Made by a program: the position numbers and the translations under genes
The notes under the pieces: model-generated
Seen by the model: only the letters and a program-made list of their open reading frames with translations
Told to the model about the DNA's origin: nothing
Databases searched by the model: none
In this document: positions 27,069 to 35,984 of the stretch, one piece after another
Position numbering within the stretch: position 1 is the stretch's first letter
Layout of the letters: every line of letters starts with the position of its first letter
Origin: Polystyrenella longa
GTDB taxonomy: Bacteria > Planctomycetota > Planctomycetia > Planctomycetales > Planctomycetaceae
DNA: 64,000 nt
NCBI RefSeq assembly: GCF_007750395.1
Contig: NZ_CP036281.1
Coordinates: forward strand, 2,875,001-2,939,000
Reading direction: 5' to 3'

Positions 27069-28243
27069 AGTGGGTGACCTCCAACCTCCTGCCGCTGTCG
27101 ATTCTGGCTGCGATCTGCCTGATCGTGTTCTTTGCCACTTTCGTGCGAGTTCGCTTCGTCAAACCGAACTGGATTATGTTCGGGATCGGAGCGGTACTGC
27201 TGGCGGTGGTCGTGGTTGGGGTCATACAGATCATCCGTAATCCTGCCGGTCAAGTTGAGACCGTAGACGAGGAAGAACACGACGGTCCGCTCCCTGAGAT
27301 TCCAAAGACGGCGTTGGAGCGGTTACGTCTCGACTGGAATTCGCAGAATGTCGCCAACTGGTCTGCTTCAGAAACATTGGCGGACATCAGTGAGATCGCC
27401 TACCAGCCACCGCACGAAGCGGAACGGAGCTATCAGGCTCTCGGCTTCACGCAAGTGATGCCGGTCGTTCAAGGCTCGATGATCGGATACGTCATCACAG
27501 GCGAGAACGTGACGGTTGTCGCCTTTCGAGGCACCGACTTTAGCGAGGTCTCGGACTGGATCGCCAATCTTGGCAGGTCGGCGACCGACACGCAACACGG
27601 ACAGGTTCACAAGGGCTTCTACTTCGCCTACCAGTCGATGAAGCAGCAGGTTGATGCGATCCTGACCGAACGGGACACGACAAAACTGTGGGTCACTGGA
27701 CACAGCCTCGGCGGGGCACTCGCTCTGATGTGTGCCTACGACCTCGAAGAAATTGAGCATCGGAGACTGAACGGCATTATCACTTTCGGACAGCCGATGG
27801 TCGCCCAGCAAGAGTTCGCCGACTACATCGACACGCTGCTGATCGGTCGGTACGCCCGCTTCGTTAATCGGGACGACATCGTGCCGAAGATACCGTCCAG
27901 CCACGTCGCTTGCGGATCGCTCGTCTGGTTCACCGACAATGGCGTGAAGCGGTCGAAGTTCAAGCGGGTTCTGTACGGAGCCGCCAATCCCAATGAAGCA
28001 CCGGTGGGTGACGCTGGTGGAGAAGATGAGGCTGAGATCAAGCCGCTGACCGACGCTGAATTTGAAGCTCTGCAAGCCAAGCTGAAGGCAGAAAACGCCG
28101 AAGCAGAACGGCTTCCCGAAGGGACGCCGATTGTTACCTATCAGGCGGCGGCATCGTCCCTCGTCGATGACCACTCGATGTGGTTGTACCTCGACAAGAT
28201 TCGCACCTTGCTCGGAGTAAACGCCCCGGAGGAGCCACAGTGA
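27065..28243 (+). CDS. membrane-anchored class 3 lipase in the BREX-like operon
   Basis: This 392-aa protein has two N-terminal transmembrane helices (about residues 5-27 and 37-60) followed by a Lipase_3 alpha/beta hydrolase. The catalytic triad is visible: S214 in VTGHSLGGALAL, D270/D271 in NRDDIVPK, and H370 in DDHSMWLY. RGTDFSE..DW (about 158-167) supplies the oxyanion-side motif. It starts inside the methylase stop (ATGA), so it is built into the operon rather than a neighbour. Lipases are not core BREX parts; phospholipase effectors that destroy the inner membrane are known in CBASS. An effector role is inference. Confidence 0.85.
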   Translation: MKWVTSNLLPLSILAAICLIVFFATFVRVRFVKPNWIMFGIGAVLLAVVVVGVIQIIRNPAGQVETVDEEEHDGPLPEIPKTALERLRLDWNSQNVANWSASETLADISEIAYQPPHEAERSYQALGFTQVMPVVQGSMIGYVITGENVTVVAFRGTDFSEVSDWIANLGRSATDTQHGQVHKGFYFAYQSMKQQVDAILTERDTTKLWVTGHSLGGALALMCAYDLEEIEHRRLNGIITFGQPMVAQQEFADYIDTLLIGRYARFVNRDDIVPKIPSSHVACGSLVWFTDNGVKRSKFKRVLYGAANPNEAPVGDAGGEDEAEIKPLTDAEFEALQAKLKAENAEAERLPEGTPIVTYQAAASSLVDDHSMWLYLDKIRTLLGVNAPEEPQ

Positions 28244-28259
28244 GACAGGAGCGTAAGTA

Positions 28260-28772
28260 ATGCAATCACCACTCGTGAATGACGATCTCTGGAATCGCCG
28301 TGGCATTTCGTTGCTGTGGGACGCCGACGAATTGAACAAGCTCTGCCAGCCAAAGCAGGTCATCAGCCTGCGGCAGTTCCGGCAACTTCATGCCAGCGAT
28401 TGGAACGATGTTGATTCCTACATGGTCAACGATGCGTTGATTGTTGGGGGATTGGAGAGTGTCATTGACGCACTCCCCCCTGAAGAAATGACACGCTGGC
28501 TGGAACAGAACATTTACCAGTCCCTCGTGTCCTACCAACGAGAGGTTGCCGGTGGAGGCGATCAAGCGGCGTTGATCTTATGGATGGTCGAGCATTCCCG
28601 GCTCAAGCACCACATCAGCGAAGATGCGTGGCTGTGGCACTGTGGCGGTGAGCATCGAAACCACCAGATTCCACTGAGCAACTGCCTGTTCAACGGAGCA
28701 CAGCTCGACCTCACAGAGATTCATGACGCCAAGGGAAACCGCCTCGGCTTGTACCACCCAAGGATTTCGTAG
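28260..28772 (+). CDS. hypothetical protein of the BREX-like operon (170 aa)
   Basis: I do not recognise this 170-aa protein. It is soluble, with a helical middle (MTRWLEQNIYQSLVSYQRE) and a C-terminal part LWHCGGEHRNHQIPLSNCLFNG in which His and Cys residues cluster. It begins 16 bp after the lipase stop and ends 5 bp before the next frame, and its codon use resembles the upstream G+C-richer genes. It could be a small accessory such as a BrxA/BrxB analogue, but I see no motif to support that. Confidence 0.7.
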   Translation: MQSPLVNDDLWNRRGISLLWDADELNKLCQPKQVISLRQFRQLHASDWNDVDSYMVNDALIVGGLESVIDALPPEEMTRWLEQNIYQSLVSYQREVAGGGDQAALILWMVEHSRLKHHISEDAWLWHCGGEHRNHQIPLSNCLFNGAQLDLTEIHDAKGNRLGLYHPRIS

Positions 28773-28777
28773 AAATT

Positions 28778-29569
28778 GTGATCATGAACGCAGATGATAC
28801 CTCAATGGAAAGCCTCTCGGACTTCATGAAGGACCACACAGCTATGCACGACGAGCTTCCATTCGTGCATAGCACTTTGTCATCTAACATGAGAAGCATT
28901 GCTGAGAACGATGAATTAACTCCTCAACACTGCAATGTGTTTGATGAACCACTGCTGTATTTTTTCTATGGTCGTCCTTCATACCGATCTCGGATTGGGA
29001 CGATGCCAAATACAACCATTCCGTTTTGCCCTGTCTGCTTCATCCTTAAAGGCAATCGTTTACCCGCACCACCAGCCAGAATCTATCCGTTCGATTCAGG
29101 GGCTGCAAAGTCCGACCGATTTGATCCCCCTGTCAATTCCTCTGATGTAGACAACTTTGAGCTTGATCTTTCATTTGAAGCGATCCGCAAATTCACAAAC
29201 CGCTTCTTCGAAACAAATGGTGAGTATTTTTTTGGCAACCCTCGAAGAGAGGTGTTCATCCCGCCCGATGCAGAATCAGCACGACAATACTATGAACTTG
29301 TTACAATCGAGGGAGAGACAGAACATGATGATCGCAGGTCAGCAATCGAAATTCAGTATCGAGAAAACATTAAACTGCGGGATCGTCTCTGGGCAGTCGT
29401 GCTTCCGTTGAGTTTGATGGAGGATGGTGAATTACGCCATAAAATTGTTACTGAATGGGGGGCGTATCCGATCACCTATAGCACAACAAAAGGAATGGCT
29501 CCTTCCAGCTACAGTGCAACCATTCGGGTTCTCTATGAGAAGTGGCTCCAAATTGGAGGGATGATCTGA
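28778..29569 (+). CDS. hypothetical 'FYGRPSYR' protein
   Basis: The 263-aa protein carries LTPQHCNVFDEPLLYFFYGRPSYR (about residues 46-69) and IPFCPVCFILKG..YPFDSGA (82-109). I have seen this pattern in uncharacterised proteins of defence-type islands but cannot name the family. There is no transmembrane segment. A/T-rich codon use contrasts with the methylase and helicase genes on either side. Its stop overlaps the next ATG by one base (TGATGG), so the two act as a pair. An ATG at 28784 is an alternative start. Confidence 0.7.
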   Translation: MIMNADDTSMESLSDFMKDHTAMHDELPFVHSTLSSNMRSIAENDELTPQHCNVFDEPLLYFFYGRPSYRSRIGTMPNTTIPFCPVCFILKGNRLPAPPARIYPFDSGAAKSDRFDPPVNSSDVDNFELDLSFEAIRKFTNRFFETNGEYFFGNPRREVFIPPDAESARQYYELVTIEGETEHDDRRSAIEIQYRENIKLRDRLWAVVLPLSLMEDGELRHKIVTEWGAYPITYSTTKGMAPSSYSATIRVLYEKWLQIGGMI

Positions 29570-30177
29570 TGGCAGATGAAACTACTGGAATGCTCGTTGG
29601 ATTCGTTCACCCGACTGGAACACTCCGTTTCCCGACTTTTCTGATTCCAGTTTTCGAAGTTCAGGGACACCTTTCTCTACAAGATGGAAACTGTGACGGA
29701 AAAATAGAGAAATTTAATCGATTGTACCCGATCGATCATATCTGGATGAAGGAGAAGCCATTTCGTAAGCACGCCGAAAAGCGATTCTTCATCATTTGGG
29801 AGATAGCGAAAGAGCGGAGCTATTTCGATATTCTTCCGATGTATTTCGTTCATGGCATGACTGACAACAGTGTTGAACGTGTTCAGATTGGTGATGACTT
29901 TCGGATTGCATACGCTGATCGCATTACTGGCGTGCGGTATGGCAACAAGTTGTCTTTACGGAAGTATCTTGTCAGTTCGGCAGATTTTTATGCTTACAAT
30001 CCGTTTTTTGCATTAGAAGTGGCTGAGTTTATTGGCAATAAGAAGCAGTATCAGAGAGCCCTTGAGAGGGCTACAAATATCCTGATGGGTGAAAATGAAG
30101 ATATAGCGTTCGCATGGCGCAGAATGATGCAAAAGGAAGATGAAGATAATGACAATAACACAATGGCAAGGCAATAA
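29569..30177 (+). CDS. hypothetical partner of the FYGRPSYR protein
   Basis: The 202-aa protein starts at the ATG overlapping the previous stop; the frame is open further upstream, but that would run deep into the neighbour. It begins MADETTGMLVGFVHPTGTLRFPTFLIPVFEV and ends with helical sequence (FALEVAEFIGNKKQYQRALERATNIL). I do not recognise it. It shares the A/T-rich codon use of its partner. The next gene starts with GTG directly after the TAA. Confidence 0.65.
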   Translation: MADETTGMLVGFVHPTGTLRFPTFLIPVFEVQGHLSLQDGNCDGKIEKFNRLYPIDHIWMKEKPFRKHAEKRFFIIWEIAKERSYFDILPMYFVHGMTDNSVERVQIGDDFRIAYADRITGVRYGNKLSLRKYLVSSADFYAYNPFFALEVAEFIGNKKQYQRALERATNILMGENEDIAFAWRRMMQKEDEDNDNNTMARQ

Positions 30178-32937
30178 GTGACTGAAGAACTTACGATTAT
30201 TCCCGGACAACGTATCCGTCACGCCGAATTCGGTGAAGGGGTTGTCGTTGCTGCTGCGACCAACGGATTCGTGAGAGCATTTTTCGGCGGCGGCGAGCGT
30301 CAGGTTCCCGTTGTCTCGATCACGCCGATTCTCGGTCGGTCTGAGCAGGTCGTCCGCAACGTTGGTTCCGGCGAACGTCGCAATCGACGAGCATGGCTGG
30401 CCTACCAAGCTCATGCCTTGCCACTTATTGAAAGTGCAGCAGCACTCACTTCCGCCAAAATTGATCTCTTGCCTCATCAGGTCGTGCTGACGCACAGGAT
30501 CGCTACGGCATCGCCACGCCGCTACCTGATCGCTGATGAAGTCGGGTTGGGAAAGACGATTGAATCAGCGTTAATCCTGAGGGAGCTTGCCAGTCGGGGC
30601 GAACTCAATCGAGCATTGATGGTGGTTCCTGCGGGGCTGGTCAACAACTGGCACCGGGAGTTGAACGAAGTCTTTAATCTCGACTTCGAGGTTTTCGGTA
30701 GTCAGGGAGATGTGACCGACCGAAAGTCGAACGCCTTCGTGAAGCATGACCGTTTAATCGCCAGCGTCGATACGCTCAAACGTAAGCCACGAGTCAAACG
30801 GCTGATGGACGCTCCGCTGTGGGACTTGGTGATTTTTGATGAGGCACAGCATCTTACGGCGAGTAAGTCTGGCGGCAAGCTGAAGAAGACCGACAACTAC
30901 CGGTTGGCTGAATCACTCAGGAGCCACTGCCGTGACTTGATTCTGCTCTCTGCCACGCCACACCAAGGCGATCACTATCGGTTCTACATGCTGATGCAGC
31001 TTCTCGATCCGACATTGTTTACTTCCCCTGACGACATGATTGAGAACCGGCATCGACTGAACTCAATCATCTTCCGTCGCACCAAGGCGGACGCCTGCCG
31101 ACCAGACGGTTCGACGTTGTTCGCTCGACGCTGGGTTCACACCGAATCGTTCGTGATGTCGGAGGTTGAGCGAGAATTCTACAACGATCTCCACGTCTAC
31201 CTGATGGACGGCTTTGCGCTCGCCAAGCAGCAGGGGAATAAAGGTCGGGCACTCGGCTTCGTGATGACGATCTTCCAGAAGATCGCTGCTTCGAGCTTCG
31301 CCGCCGTCCACCGCACGCTGCGTCGTCGGTTGATTGCCCTGACCGTGCAAGAAGGATTGATGCACGACAGCAAGCTCGACATCGACGCTCGTGATGCGGC
31401 TTTCGCTGAGGCTCGTCAGTTGATCCAGCGTGAGTTCCACCTGACTGAAGACCGGCTGGGACAAATTGAAGCCGAACGTGTGCTGGCTGATCTCAAGCGT
31501 CGAATCGTCAAGAAGATGGATGACGACGATCTGGCGATGCTTTCGAGTGAATACTCATCGGAAACGGAGACCACTGCATCTGAGGATTCGGCGATCATCG
31601 CCGTGGAACTTGCTCTGCCCGAAGAACGGCAACGCATTCGAGACCTATTGACGAAGTTCCCACCTGAAACAGAGACCAAGGTCAAGAATCTCATCAACGC
31701 CCTTGGCACGCTCTGGCAACAGGATTCGTCGGAGCGGGTAGTCATCTTCGCCACGTATCTCGGCAGTGTCGAAATGCTTGGCGAAGAGATTGAACGAGCT
31801 TATCCCGGTCAGGGCGTCGTTGTCCTGAAAGGTGGCGATCATGGAACCAAACTCTCCGCTGAAAAGCGTTTCAAGCAACCCAACGGTCCCAGAGTGATGA
31901 TCTGCACCGCCGCCGGTCGTGAGGGGATCAACCTGCAACACGCTCGTGTGCTGTTCAACTTCGACCTTCCTTGGAACCCAATGGACTTGGAACAGCGAAT
32001 TGGCCGCATCCATCGCTACGGTCAGAAGCACACTGCACAGGTCTACAACCTTGTGTTGTCAGACACCATCGAGGGCAAAATTTTCCTTCTGCTCGATGAC
32101 AAGCTGAAAGAGATCGCCAAGGCATTGGGCAAAGTCGATGAACACGGCGAAGTCGCTGAAGACCTGCGGTCGCAGATTCTTGGTCAGCTATCAGAGCGAC
32201 TCAGTTACGAGAGCCTGTATGCACAAGCAGTCTCTGATCCTGAACTGAAGCGAACTCGTCTTGAACTCGAACAGGCTCTTTCGAATGCTTCTGAAGCGAG
32301 AAACGTCGTCTATGAATTGTTCCAAGACCTTGACGGCTTTTCACTTAATGACTACCAACCGTTCTCAGACACTAGTGAAGGGATGGACGAGATCGTCCGC
32401 TTCGTCCGCACAGCAGCCGAAGACGAGGGCAAGGCATTCCGCCCTGAAGCCAACGGAGTGTTCGTAGTGACAACGCCTGACAACGGCGACCCACTTCGGT
32501 TCACTACCGATCGAGATTCCTCCATTGAGGCGGAGAACATCGACCTTCTCGGACTCGATCATCCAAACGTAGTTCAGTACATGCAGCGGTTCCGTAGCTT
32601 GCCCGATGAGCAGATCGGCATTCGAGTCCGTTCCGATGATGGACGCACCGGCGTTCTATCCATCTGGCACGTGACGACGCAGGGTGAACGTAGCGAAACT
32701 CGAAACCAAATGCTCTCGCTGGCTGTTAATGGCGAAGGCCAGCGTATCCCGTCATGGGAGAAGCAAGTCGACCGACTTTTCCAATTTTCGCCAGCATCCT
32801 CAAACAGTGAACCGCAGATCGACCTCCTGACCGAGTTGCTAGAGCCAATGATCCACCGAGAGCTAATCCACCGAGGCTTCCTTGCCGAAAACCGAGGGTA
32901 TGACGCCCGGCTGGTTGGCTGGGTGGAGGTTGTGTGA
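30178..32937 (+). CDS. SNF2-family helicase/translocase (BrxHII/COG0553-like)
   Basis: The 919-aa protein opens with a beta-rich N-terminal module (GQRIRHAEFGEGVVVAAAT) found on this helicase group. Superfamily 2 motifs follow: motif I ADEVGLGKTIES (about 119-130), motif II FDEAQHL (about 219-225), motif III LSATPHQGD, and motif VI QRIGRIHRYGQ (about 605-615). A helical C-terminal part (about 690-919) follows. COG0553 helicases are the BrxHII component of BREX types 3 and 5. The GTG start abuts the previous stop. All ATPase motifs appear intact. Confidence 0.9.
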   Translation: MTEELTIIPGQRIRHAEFGEGVVVAAATNGFVRAFFGGGERQVPVVSITPILGRSEQVVRNVGSGERRNRRAWLAYQAHALPLIESAAALTSAKIDLLPHQVVLTHRIATASPRRYLIADEVGLGKTIESALILRELASRGELNRALMVVPAGLVNNWHRELNEVFNLDFEVFGSQGDVTDRKSNAFVKHDRLIASVDTLKRKPRVKRLMDAPLWDLVIFDEAQHLTASKSGGKLKKTDNYRLAESLRSHCRDLILLSATPHQGDHYRFYMLMQLLDPTLFTSPDDMIENRHRLNSIIFRRTKADACRPDGSTLFARRWVHTESFVMSEVEREFYNDLHVYLMDGFALAKQQGNKGRALGFVMTIFQKIAASSFAAVHRTLRRRLIALTVQEGLMHDSKLDIDARDAAFAEARQLIQREFHLTEDRLGQIEAERVLADLKRRIVKKMDDDDLAMLSSEYSSETETTASEDSAIIAVELALPEERQRIRDLLTKFPPETETKVKNLINALGTLWQQDSSERVVIFATYLGSVEMLGEEIERAYPGQGVVVLKGGDHGTKLSAEKRFKQPNGPRVMICTAAGREGINLQHARVLFNFDLPWNPMDLEQRIGRIHRYGQKHTAQVYNLVLSDTIEGKIFLLLDDKLKEIAKALGKVDEHGEVAEDLRSQILGQLSERLSYESLYAQAVSDPELKRTRLELEQALSNASEARNVVYELFQDLDGFSLNDYQPFSDTSEGMDEIVRFVRTAAEDEGKAFRPEANGVFVVTTPDNGDPLRFTTDRDSSIEAENIDLLGLDHPNVVQYMQRFRSLPDEQIGIRVRSDDGRTGVLSIWHVTTQGERSETRNQMLSLAVNGEGQRIPSWEKQVDRLFQFSPASSNSEPQIDLLTELLEPMIHRELIHRGFLAENRGYDARLVGWVEVV

Positions 32938-32979
32938 TGGCAGTCATCCATCGATGCTTTAGATTTCAAGGATAATACC

Positions 32980-35763
32980 ATGCGACAAATTCCCAAAGAA
33001 CTCATAGCTGCCTTGAATTCAGGTCAGTGCATCGCAGTCATTGGCTCCGGTCCCTCCAACGAATTGAGATTTCCGTCGTGGAAGACGCTCGCCGAAGAGT
33101 CAGTCGCTCTCGCCAAGGAAACTTCGAAAGACAAATTCAACGAAGACCTCTTCCGCCGTCTTATTGAAAAGGAAGATTACCCCAAATTATTCAAATACGC
33201 AGAGGCGTTGCTTGGCCGCAGCACTATCCTAAAACACATACACAAGCGACTCACAGAGCATACATCGTCGCTCAGGGGTTCGTCACTAAAAGGAGAGGCT
33301 TATACTTGCTTGGCTTCGTGGCCTTTCAAGTTCTACCTTACGACCAATTGGGATTCGGAGATTTCTCGCCATCTCGAATTCGAAACAGAGTTCTTTTCGA
33401 CGCTATCTAACTCGAAACCCGAATTGACTCAACTGTCCGTTGGTACGAAAAAACAAATTGTCCACTTACATGGAACACTCGCTGAAGGCGATTCTGTAGT
33501 TCTAACAGATGATGATTATCAGCGGTTCAAAGTTGAAGACTCGCACCGATATTTTCAGGAGACATTGATCTCGCTGTTTCGAACATTCCCAATTCTTATT
33601 GTCGGCCATAGTATGCGAGACCCGGACATACAAACTGTATTAGAGTCCGCCAAGCAAATTGCTCCTGCAAAGAGAACAATCTTCATGATTGCAGCAGACG
33701 TCCAAAGAGAGGATATTGATGAATACTTGAGCAAATACAACATACACATCATCAGCTACAACGGACGTAACAATCATAAAGAATTACAGACTCTTTTAAA
33801 GGCGATAGATTGGTTTGTCATCCCTCGCCTCCAGACCGCACAATTACCTCTTGATCCACTTACTGAAGCCGAAATAGACCTTGCAAGTTCTCTGCTCTTC
33901 TCAAATTCTCTATATGACAGTTCAACCGACAATACTATTCTGCGGCGTCTGATTCGCCCTCAGGTCTTACGCATATTGGATCTCGCCCCCACAGGTTGTT
34001 GCAAAGAAGATATTTGTGAGAAACTGATTCCACATACGCTTCGGTCGTTACCTTCTACAGCGTCAGGACTTTCAGAAACACTTGAATCTTTGTCTGAGAT
34101 TGGCTTCATTATGCTCGACGAAGTGTCATGGAAGCTGACTGACAATGGAAAAACGGAATTAGGCACCATAAAGACTCAAGCGAAGCTGCAAGATGAGCAG
34201 GTCTCCCAATCACTAATTGCACATCTGACCGCAGATGGTTTTTCGAATGAAGACATCGGTCGAGCCAGAAATTCGCTCCTTACCTCGATTGCAGAAGTCT
34301 TTCGAAGACGAGGAGTAGCCGCAGCTTCGTTCGTTTTCCGCAATCAGGCTTTTGAACCAGTCGACATGGCCGAGTTGTTTGAGGCCATCACTCGTTCCGT
34401 CAGTTGGATCGAGTCTTTTGAGGCCCGCCAAACTGTTGTCGAGTTTGTGATCGATCTGTTTACCAAACCCACGGAATCTCAGCGGTCATACTTGGCACGC
34501 CTTTCTCAGGGGTTCTTTGCAGTACACATCTTTGGTGCGGCACAGTTTGCTTCACAACCCCGAACAGACTTGCTTCGTAAATCTAGTTGGCTTCTTGATT
34601 CAAACGTACTGATTTACCTTTTTGCGGTCGGGTCGCCGCTTAGCACATTATCTCAAGACATCTGTAGCAAATCCAAGCAACTTGGAATAACTCTCACAAC
34701 AACCAAAGCGTTGGTGGAGGAAGCTCTCAAGGGTCTTCATTGGGCAAGTTGTATGTGCGAAGACCTGAGTGCCGAAGAGGAAATGGAGTTCATACTTCAA
34801 GAGTTTAACGGAGCGAAGTATCGACAAAACCCGTACATTGAAGGGTTTGTTGGGCTTTCGAGAAAGCTAACACTTCGTAGATTCAAAGAGTATCGTCAGT
34901 ACCTGAAAATCGACACTCTTGAAAAAGCTGTGGAACGGGTCAAAGAAGTTGGTGTGAAGATCGTGAGCATAGAGGAAGATACATCCGACGATGCCGAATT
35001 GTCCATTTCCGAGGTCGCACAGAATATCGAGGAGGAACGTATCCGGAGAGGCACAGGTAGAGGTGGTGAAAAGCAGGCTTTAATTGAAGCTGAGGTGCTG
35101 TGTCTACTCGTAGAGGAAAGACGGACTAAATCCAATGAATCTGAAGGTCTTGCCCCTGCGTATTTTGTTAGTACAAGTCGGCTTCTCGATCAGATGTACG
35201 GAAATGAATATGGCATTATAACATGGACGCCTGAAGTACTCTTCCGTCATCTGTCGCTTCTGTCCCCCAGCAATAACGATGACGCCTCCATAGTTGAAGC
35301 GATGGCGATTGAGTACTCTAAACTAGGCATCTCACTCATCGATGAAGATGCATTTCGCTCGTATTTCGAGCCACTAATTAGCACCAGCAGATTGTCCTAT
35401 CAAAGAGAGAAGTCTTCTTTCATTACTGCTGTGGAAGGCGAAGCGAGTAGAACCGTCGAAGAATTGGATAGCGATTTCGAGTCTGTGTCAGACATGGCAA
35501 AGCCGCTGTTTGTTTCGCAAATGTATTGGCGAGAGCAGGCTAGCGAGAAGACTCAACTCCGAAGGGAACTCAAGCAAGCGTTGGAGCGTAAGGAGGCGTT
35601 AGATTCAAAACTTAAAAAAGAGGAAAAGGAGTGGGAGGAGAGGAGCAAGAGGACAGTTGATCACTACGAGAATCGCATCCGTAATCTCACAGACCCAAAA
35701 CGGCGACGCAAGTCTGAGAGAAAGGCAAAGAATAAAGCGAGTCGGCGACGAAAGAAAAAGTGA
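32980..35763 (+). CDS. SIR2-like NADase domain fused to a PIN-like nuclease domain
   Basis: This 927-aa protein has an N-terminal SIR2-type domain: AVIGSGPS (19-26), TTNWDSEI (around 124), VHLHGT (about 160-165), and ILIVGHSMRDPDI (about 206-218). A middle helical region is followed by a PIN-like domain beginning WLLDSNVLIYLF (D540), with E580/E581 in LVEEAL. The last ~60 residues are a charged coiled coil ending in a Lys/Arg-rich tail. SIR2-type NADases are abortive effectors in several phage-defence systems; coupling to a PIN nuclease suggests a dual effector. It starts 42 bp after the helicase and is probably co-transcribed. Confidence 0.85.
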   Translation: MRQIPKELIAALNSGQCIAVIGSGPSNELRFPSWKTLAEESVALAKETSKDKFNEDLFRRLIEKEDYPKLFKYAEALLGRSTILKHIHKRLTEHTSSLRGSSLKGEAYTCLASWPFKFYLTTNWDSEISRHLEFETEFFSTLSNSKPELTQLSVGTKKQIVHLHGTLAEGDSVVLTDDDYQRFKVEDSHRYFQETLISLFRTFPILIVGHSMRDPDIQTVLESAKQIAPAKRTIFMIAADVQREDIDEYLSKYNIHIISYNGRNNHKELQTLLKAIDWFVIPRLQTAQLPLDPLTEAEIDLASSLLFSNSLYDSSTDNTILRRLIRPQVLRILDLAPTGCCKEDICEKLIPHTLRSLPSTASGLSETLESLSEIGFIMLDEVSWKLTDNGKTELGTIKTQAKLQDEQVSQSLIAHLTADGFSNEDIGRARNSLLTSIAEVFRRRGVAAASFVFRNQAFEPVDMAELFEAITRSVSWIESFEARQTVVEFVIDLFTKPTESQRSYLARLSQGFFAVHIFGAAQFASQPRTDLLRKSSWLLDSNVLIYLFAVGSPLSTLSQDICSKSKQLGITLTTTKALVEEALKGLHWASCMCEDLSAEEEMEFILQEFNGAKYRQNPYIEGFVGLSRKLTLRRFKEYRQYLKIDTLEKAVERVKEVGVKIVSIEEDTSDDAELSISEVAQNIEEERIRRGTGRGGEKQALIEAEVLCLLVEERRTKSNESEGLAPAYFVSTSRLLDQMYGNEYGIITWTPEVLFRHLSLLSPSNNDDASIVEAMAIEYSKLGISLIDEDAFRSYFEPLISTSRLSYQREKSSFITAVEGEASRTVEELDSDFESVSDMAKPLFVSQMYWREQASEKTQLRRELKQALERKEALDSKLKKEEKEWEERSKRTVDHYENRIRNLTDPKRRRKSERKAKNKASRRRKKK

Positions 35764-35984
35764 AGTGTTAGGTATGTTCACCTACTAGTTGCCGGTTTTT
35801 ATGCCCCAGCGAGTTTTGGGGTATCTGAAAATGTTCCTGCAAAAGCTTCTGTTTTTGCTATGTCTTGGATGACGTAACGCAAGCTGCTGACGACGATGGT
35901 GAGCGAGTCCACTTCCACTTCGAGAACGCCGATGCTACAAAACAATGGTAAAACATCTTGTAATGAGACCCTGATGGTGTTCCG

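Noticed and set aside
27368-28363. 331-aa minus-strand frame across the lipase gene
   Set aside because: Antisense to the lipase with its intact catalytic triad; no motif of its own.
20030-32937. DISARM assignment for the defence operon
   Set aside because: A SNF2 helicase and an adenine methylase are present, but no DrmA helicase, DrmB (DUF1998) or DrmC (PLD) motifs were found; DUF499, PglZ and DUF1156 point to a BREX/Pgl-like system.
35866-35955. short frame reading LDDVTQAADDDGERVHFHFENAD in the gap after the SIR2-PIN gene
   Set aside because: Composition looks protein-like and it may be a remnant, but it has no start codon and is too short to assign.
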